From Brachionus manjavacas (lineage: Eukaryota > Rotifera > Eurotatoria > Ploima > Brachionidae): 64,000 bases of DNA. Below, one piece after another: positions 59,644 to 64,000 of the stretch (positions are counted from its first letter, which is position 1; every line of letters begins with the position of its first letter). The stretch lies in NCBI GenBank assembly GCA_019054805.1, contig JAHQIY010000004.1:434001-498000 (forward strand), read 5' to 3'. The notes under the pieces were generated by a model that saw nothing but the letters and a program-made list of their open reading frames with translations, was not told the origin of the DNA and made no database searches. The translations under genes and the position numbers were made by a program.

Positions 59644-60175
59644 TTAGACTTTACAATTGTATAATCTTAATAAACTATTCGTTCCAGGAACTTTTCTAAA
59701 CAAACCAATTTTGATTACAGAATTTTTTAAAGAGGCCTTTAACTCAAATGTAAGTTGATAAAATTTTTTCTTGAGATTTTGGCAGCGAGTTTTTTGAAAG
59801 TTTCTTCTTACTTCCCTGCGTTCTTTTATCAGAATAACAATGTTCGGGGGAAGACTGGTTTTGTAGATTTTCTGAGAAAAATAAGGAATGCTTTTATGAT
59901 AAGCAGGAATGATTTTTTCTGTAATTTTATCATCATGTTGATCTATAGTGATGGAACTTTCAGGGAAAATAACTATTTGAGAATTTAAAATCTCGCTGAA
60001 TAATTGCCAGTTTGCTTTCTTATAGTTAAACTTTTTAGCTGCTGATTTATTTTCTAATTGATAGCCCATAGAAATCGATGCTTCGATTGGGAAATGGTCA
60101 CTAGTCATGTCTTGACTATTTAGGACACAAAAGTCGGTAATTTTTCCAATTAATGAAGATGAAACTAAAAAAGAT
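59644..60175 (-). mobile_element. LINE endonuclease C-terminus and linker
   Basis: The minus-strand frame 60108-59644 starts MTSDHFPIEASISMGYQL; SDHFPI is the last catalytic motif of the LINE endonuclease. FNYKKANWQLFSEILNS, KIYKTSLPPNIVILIKERRE and RRNFQKTRCQNLKKKFYQL follow. The RT is absent. Same linker type as 53300-53050. Confidence 0.8.
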
Positions 60176-60339
60176 CAAGAATTTCAAAGTAATTCTTGTT
60201 AAAAATTAATTATCAAATAATTAGTCTGATCTTAAAATTTTTTAGTTGATATTGAAATTCAGTATCAGAAAATGTTAATTGAAGATCATTGATCTTGAGT
60301 TTTAATAAACCCGAAGAAAGTATTAGCTCGGTACAGAAA

Positions 60340-61570
60340 AAAAAAATAATAAAATGTTGTCTATTTTTTGAAATTTCTAAAGCTTTTGATAAAGTTTGGC
60401 ATGATGAACTAATTTACAAGCTAATAAGAATTAATCTACCTCCTTATATTATCTATTGAATAAGATCGTTTCTGCACTTAAGATCTTTTAAAGCAAATAT
60501 AAATGGTCAAATCTATCATGTGACTGAAAGGAAGGACTAAGTCTCCATTCCAACCGGCCAAGGCTTCGCCAAAAATATTTTTTAAATAAATAAATATAAA
60601 TGATCATCTAAGTGATCGATACTCTATTAAAGCAGGAGTTCCACAAGGGTCAGTAATTAGTCCGCTTCTTTTTAGCATTTTTATAAATGAGATACCAAAA
60701 AGAAACAAAACAAACTGCCAATACTCTTTTCTTTTTGCAGATGATTTGGCTTCCTTTTTTACTTTTAAAAAGATAGGAAATCTTGAAAACGTGATTAATA
60801 AGTACCTAAACGAAGTTGAAAAATGGCTTTTCAAATGAAAAATGAAAATATTTGTTGAGAAAAAACAAAAGTTAAAACCAATCTTAACCTTAAAAATAAT
60901 GGTAACAGTTTAAATAACGAAGAAAAAGTGGAATTTTTAGGAATCACGTTAGACTCAAAACTTACATTTGGTTCAATGGTTGATGAAATGAAAAAGCGCT
61001 GTAATTCAGGGCTTAATTTAATAAAATATCTTTCAAATAAAAAATGGGGTCTTAAACCAGAAACATTAGTTAATCTTTACAAATCCTTGATAGGATCAAT
61101 TTTGGATTATTCTTTTCCTTGTTTAAAAACATTCTCAGAAACTGACACCAAAAAAATACAAGTTATTCAAAATTCAGCAGTTCGATCTATTTTGAAGCTA
61201 AAATATGATACCCCCTCCAATATTATACACCAAAAAGCCTTTAATAAACTAAATCTACTAACAGTCTCAAATCGACTTTTTGAGTTGAGTAAGAGTAATG
61301 TCAGCGAAGGATTGAGTCATTCTGTTCTATTAGTTGTAAGACTGGTGGAAGGATAAAAAGAAGGTTTCGTATCAAGATATATTGAATATCCAACTCCATT
61401 GTATAATTTCTCCTTAGAATTTCTTCTTTTTTTCTGAACTATCTAATATTTAAATATTTCAACATGTCGTTTTTAATTTTATTTTGATTTATTTATCCTT
61501 TTTTTGATTTTATTTCCTTTTTTTTTTTTATATATGTTCTGAAGGAACAGAAAACAAATAAATAAATAAA
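60340..61570 (+). mobile_element. LINE RT and thumb, with a SINE-like insert
   Basis: Plus-strand ISKAFDKVWHDELIYKLIRI, LPPYIIYWIRSFLHLRSFKA, then after an 85-bp insertion DHLSDRYSIKAGVPQGSVIS, NKTNCQYSFLFADDLASFF, FLGITLDSKLTFGSMVDEMK (60928-61356 frame) and [20 protein letters not shown]. The 3' end is GAACAGAAAACAAATAAATA near 61560. Nearly the same as the 52380-51349 copy over the thumb. Broken by stops near 60838 and 60910. Confidence 0.85.
60510..60594 (+). mobile_element. SINE-like retroposed fragment
   Basis: An 85-bp insertion in a LINE, flanked by 12-bp duplications TATAAATGGTCA (60498-60509) and TATAAATGATCA (60595-60606, one mismatch). It contains CCAACCGGCCAAGGCTTCGC and ends in TTTAAATAAATAAA, an A-rich tail as on local LINEs. 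Duplication length and tail fit LINE-mediated retroposition. Confidence 0.65.
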
Positions 61571-61886
61571 TGGAAGTTAATAGAAACACGATCTAGAGTT
61601 TTGATGAATAAATTTTTCATCAAAAAATCAAAGCACCAACAATTAAGATCAGACCTGGATGAATTCAACTCAATAGATGATACTTTAAACGCCAAGTTCA
61701 CTTCGCTCTATTTAGATTTTAAAACAATAGTTTCTGCATAAAAACTTAAAAATATTTTATTAGAAATTTTAAACTTAACTCTTTTTATTTACTAAAGCTG
61801 GGCAAAAAAGAAGGACTAAATTTCATTCTGAGCACCTGAGGTTCTCCTCGAATGTTTATATTCTCTATACTATATTTTGGCAGTGT

Positions 61887-62674
61887 GACAAAATATAGAA
61901 AGACAAAATGTAGAAAACGATTTTTTATTGGATAATATAGAATTTACCTGTAAAAAAAAATGTCGAAAAAAAATGTAGAATTTACCTGTAAAAAAAAATG
62001 TCGAAAAAAAAAATGTAGAAAAAAAAACAGTCAAATTAATTTTATTTTAATTTTTTTCTTTGTCAATTAGTAAATTATTTCCTAAACCTTCTAAAAATGC
62101 TTCAATATTCTCACTTTATAATCTGTCACTAACCGTAGAATTCTCAAATTAGTCTCATGTTTGTCTTTTTTTTGTTTAAATTGATCACCGTTTTTAATTC
62201 TAAGCTTATCTGAATCTACTTTATTTTGCTCTCTCCTGAATAATTCTACAACTTTCGGAACAGTCAACTAACAGTAACTTGAGACAGTACTTAAATTCTT
62301 TATTGAATAAATTTTGAAAACATTTTTTCTGGACTCTACGAATAAGTGATTGTGACAGGTGAAAATAGCATCCATATAAGACAAAATATAGAAAGACAAA
62401 ATGTAGAATTTTCTTAAAAATATAGAAAGACAAAATGTAAAAGTCAAAGTAAAAGTCTAAAATATATTATTATAATAATATAATTAAAATTTTCTATATT
62501 TTTTTACATATAGTACTATTCTATATTTTGTCTTTCTATATTTTGTCATGTCTATATTTTGTCTTTCTATATTTTGTCATGTCTATATTTTGTCTTTCTA
62601 TATTTTGTCATGTCTACATTTTGTCTTTCTATATTTTTAAGAAAATTCTACATTTTGTCTTTCTATATTTTGTC
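61887..62674 (-). mobile_element. MULE-derived foldback element with tandem units
   Basis: The ends GACAAAATATAGAAAGACAA and the complement finishing TTTCTATATTTTGTC are inverted; both sides continue with AAATGTAGAA. The right side (62520-62640) has three tandem about 31-bp units of CTATATTTTGTCTTTCTATA plus TTTTGTCATGT, and one inverted copy lies at 62380-62440. The interior minus strand encodes CYFHLSQSLIRRVQKKCFQN (62376-62221 frame), like the C..FH..Q...R..Q segment of MULE transposases. No clear 9-bp duplication. Confidence 0.6.
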
Positions 62675-62820
62675 TTCCTCCCGATTTTTCTCTTTTCTTC
62701 AATTAATGGAATCAATTTTAAAAAATTAAACTCAATAATTGAAAATTTTATTAACTAAAATTCAAATAAAAAAATTAATCTAATTTTTGAGGATAACCAG
62801 GGATGAAATTTTTGTCGAAG

Positions 62821-63851
62821 TCAAAGCACACTTTTCGACAAAGACTTGCTGAGTATTTTTTTTCTATTTACACTTTTTTTTTTGCACGTCAATCTAAAAC
62901 ACAGGTCATAGAACGAGTTTCGAAAGTTCTCGTTATAAAATGCGTATAGACACGGGTTTATGACCGGTGTCAAATAGGACAGAGTGTGCGCTATCAATTT
63001 AAACAATGACAAATAAGGAAACAAATACGGATACTCGCTTAGGCTAGGCTTGAAAATAATAAATAAATGAGTAGGAAGCCAACAAATGCCAAAATTAAGA
63101 GTCACGACTGCCACCATGGTCGTGACTTTTTTTTTCCTGTTCTCCGACTTTTTAGATTTCCTGGTCTTTTTGGTGTCGACCCGCACTGGCTCTGCTGCTC
63201 TCAGCTCCTTGCTATGACTGGCGCGATTGATCAGTGTTTTGGTGCGCTCATCCTTGTTGAACTTGGCCAGTCGGCGCTGATTCTTGGACAAATGAGACAA
63301 TAGACGGGTGTACGAAAGGATGATTATCAACAAGGGGATGACATAGGTGGTGCCTATTGAGATTACATGCGAAATGCTGATGTAGAAAACCAGTATCGAA
63401 TAGGTGTCTTTGTCATATGAGCACACCTTGAATGTTTCATTGTTTTCAAAGACAACTTTGGTGACAGTGTAGTAGATCAGGTCGGGGCTGGCGATTAGAA
63501 ATGAGAGGAGCCAAATACCGATTGTAATAAGCAGCACAGTCTTTTGTCTTCTCTTAATGTTGGCCAAATGTTGGGTCATTGTCTTGTTTTTGATGATCAA
63601 ATTGCATCGATGTATTGTCATGGCAGTCAGTGTCAAACAGGTTGATTGGACACTTGCGTGTGACATAAAATGGTTTAATTTACAGAATGTGACACCGAAG
63701 AACCAGTTGTCGTACAAGTATATGTACATGGTGAACGGTATGCAAAAAATAACAAAAAGCATGTCGGTTATGGCCAAGTTAAATATGTAACAGTTGGTTA
63801 TATCATTTAGCTTTTTGTAAAAGATCGCTATGAATATAACAAGACCATTGC
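62821..63851 (-). CDS. Rhodopsin-family neuropeptide-type GPCR, 3' exon
   Basis: A plasma-membrane seven-helix receptor, probably peptide-activated. The exon starts at 63851 after an AG acceptor (phase leaves GC of a Gly codon) and encodes 342 residues to the stop at 62821; earlier exon(s) lie beyond the window. GNGLVIFIAIFY is the end of TM1, FNLAITDMLFVIFCIPFTMY TM2, a Trp-containing loop, TM3 with the disulphide Cys (FCKLNHFM), TM4 WLLSFLIASP, an ECL2 Cys, TM5 with IPLLIIILSY, a long basic third loop, TM6 CWLP and TM7 NPCLYAFYNENFRNSF. The overall pattern is closest to allatostatin-A/galanin/kisspeptin-like receptors, by eye only. The DRY motif after TM3 is HRC (IHRCNLI), with the central Arg kept. 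The tail is basic and serine-rich. Confidence 0.9.
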
Positions 63852-64000
63852 CTTCAAAAATGAAGAATTTTTTTTAATTGTGGACTTTAGATTTTATTAA
63901 AAATAATTAAAAAAATTTTAAAAAATTAATTTTTTTGATTTTTTTTAAATAATTAAATTATAAATTAAAAGAGGATTGCAATTAGTTTACCCAAAAAAAA
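63852..64000. other. Intron upstream of the GPCR exon
   Basis: AT-rich; contains the polypyrimidine-like stretch before the acceptor. No further exon in the window. Confidence 0.6.

Noticed and set aside
62520-62640. CRISPR-like regular repeats
   Set aside because: The 31-bp units are contiguous without unique spacers, are AT-rich and lie in an animal genome; they are transposon subterminal repeats.
1-64000. tRNA, rRNA, riboswitch, operon or origin features
   Set aside because: No cloverleaf with A/B boxes, rRNA core motif or bacterial-style gene arrangement was recognised; the window is spliced eukaryotic DNA.

Overview
This is a very AT-rich (well under 30% GC by eye) nuclear segment of an invertebrate animal. 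The evidence is spliced genes with GT-AG introns, metazoan-only families (a neuropeptide-type GPCR, the golgin GCC1, ZGPAT) and many LINE and DNA-transposon remnants. AT-richness, introns of about 35-60 bp beside TE-filled multi-kb introns, and conserved protein length fit a rotifer-like or other small protostome genome, but the sequence cannot settle the species. I found no rRNA, tRNA, CRISPR array or bacterial operon.

Six host genes are recognisable, all on the minus strand: POLG (mitochondrial DNA polymerase gamma catalytic subunit, 16 exons, 20138-2635), EIF3K (27156-26275), ZGPAT (CCCH plus G-patch, 33461-30274), GCC1 (GRIP golgin, 43541-37732), TSR2 (pre-rRNA processing and eS26 escort factor, 49418-48750) and the 3' part of a rhodopsin-family GPCR (63851-62821). 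Joining exons by GT-AG rules gives unbroken frames for POLG (1035 aa), ZGPAT (435 aa), GCC1 (593 aa) and TSR2 (188 aa). They are unrelated housekeeping genes (mtDNA replication, translation initiation, RNA/transcription, Golgi tethering, ribosome assembly) plus a receptor, with no sign of a joint pathway.

Nearly everything else is mobile DNA. At least four non-LTR retrotransposon families are present as decayed fragments, with tails of AAATAAAT or ACT repeats. There are Merlin/ISXO2-like elements (696-1407, 11196-11595), hAT-like MITEs (4750-5034, 54486-56716), Tc1/mariner elements nested in each other (22806-25495 around 23593-24644), pogo/Tigger remnants (7327-8265, 32279-32600), MULE remnants (57440-58020, 61887-62674), and several foldback or palindromic elements (16259-17300, 18967-19180, 39228-39912, 54115-54164). 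Some lie in introns of POLG, ZGPAT and GCC1.

The most unusual stretch is 58031-59640. It is an island of much higher GC carrying an RRM-like segment, a glutamine-rich coiled coil and a C3HC4 RING in three successive frames, followed by a polypurine tract and an LTR-like sequence with TATA and AATAAA signals. It may be the 3' end of an LTR-type element or a transferred gene carrying a RING E3-like protein. A second structural oddity is a pair of about 2.1-kb near-identical inverted repeats (28073-30200 and 34524-36704) that bracket ZGPAT.
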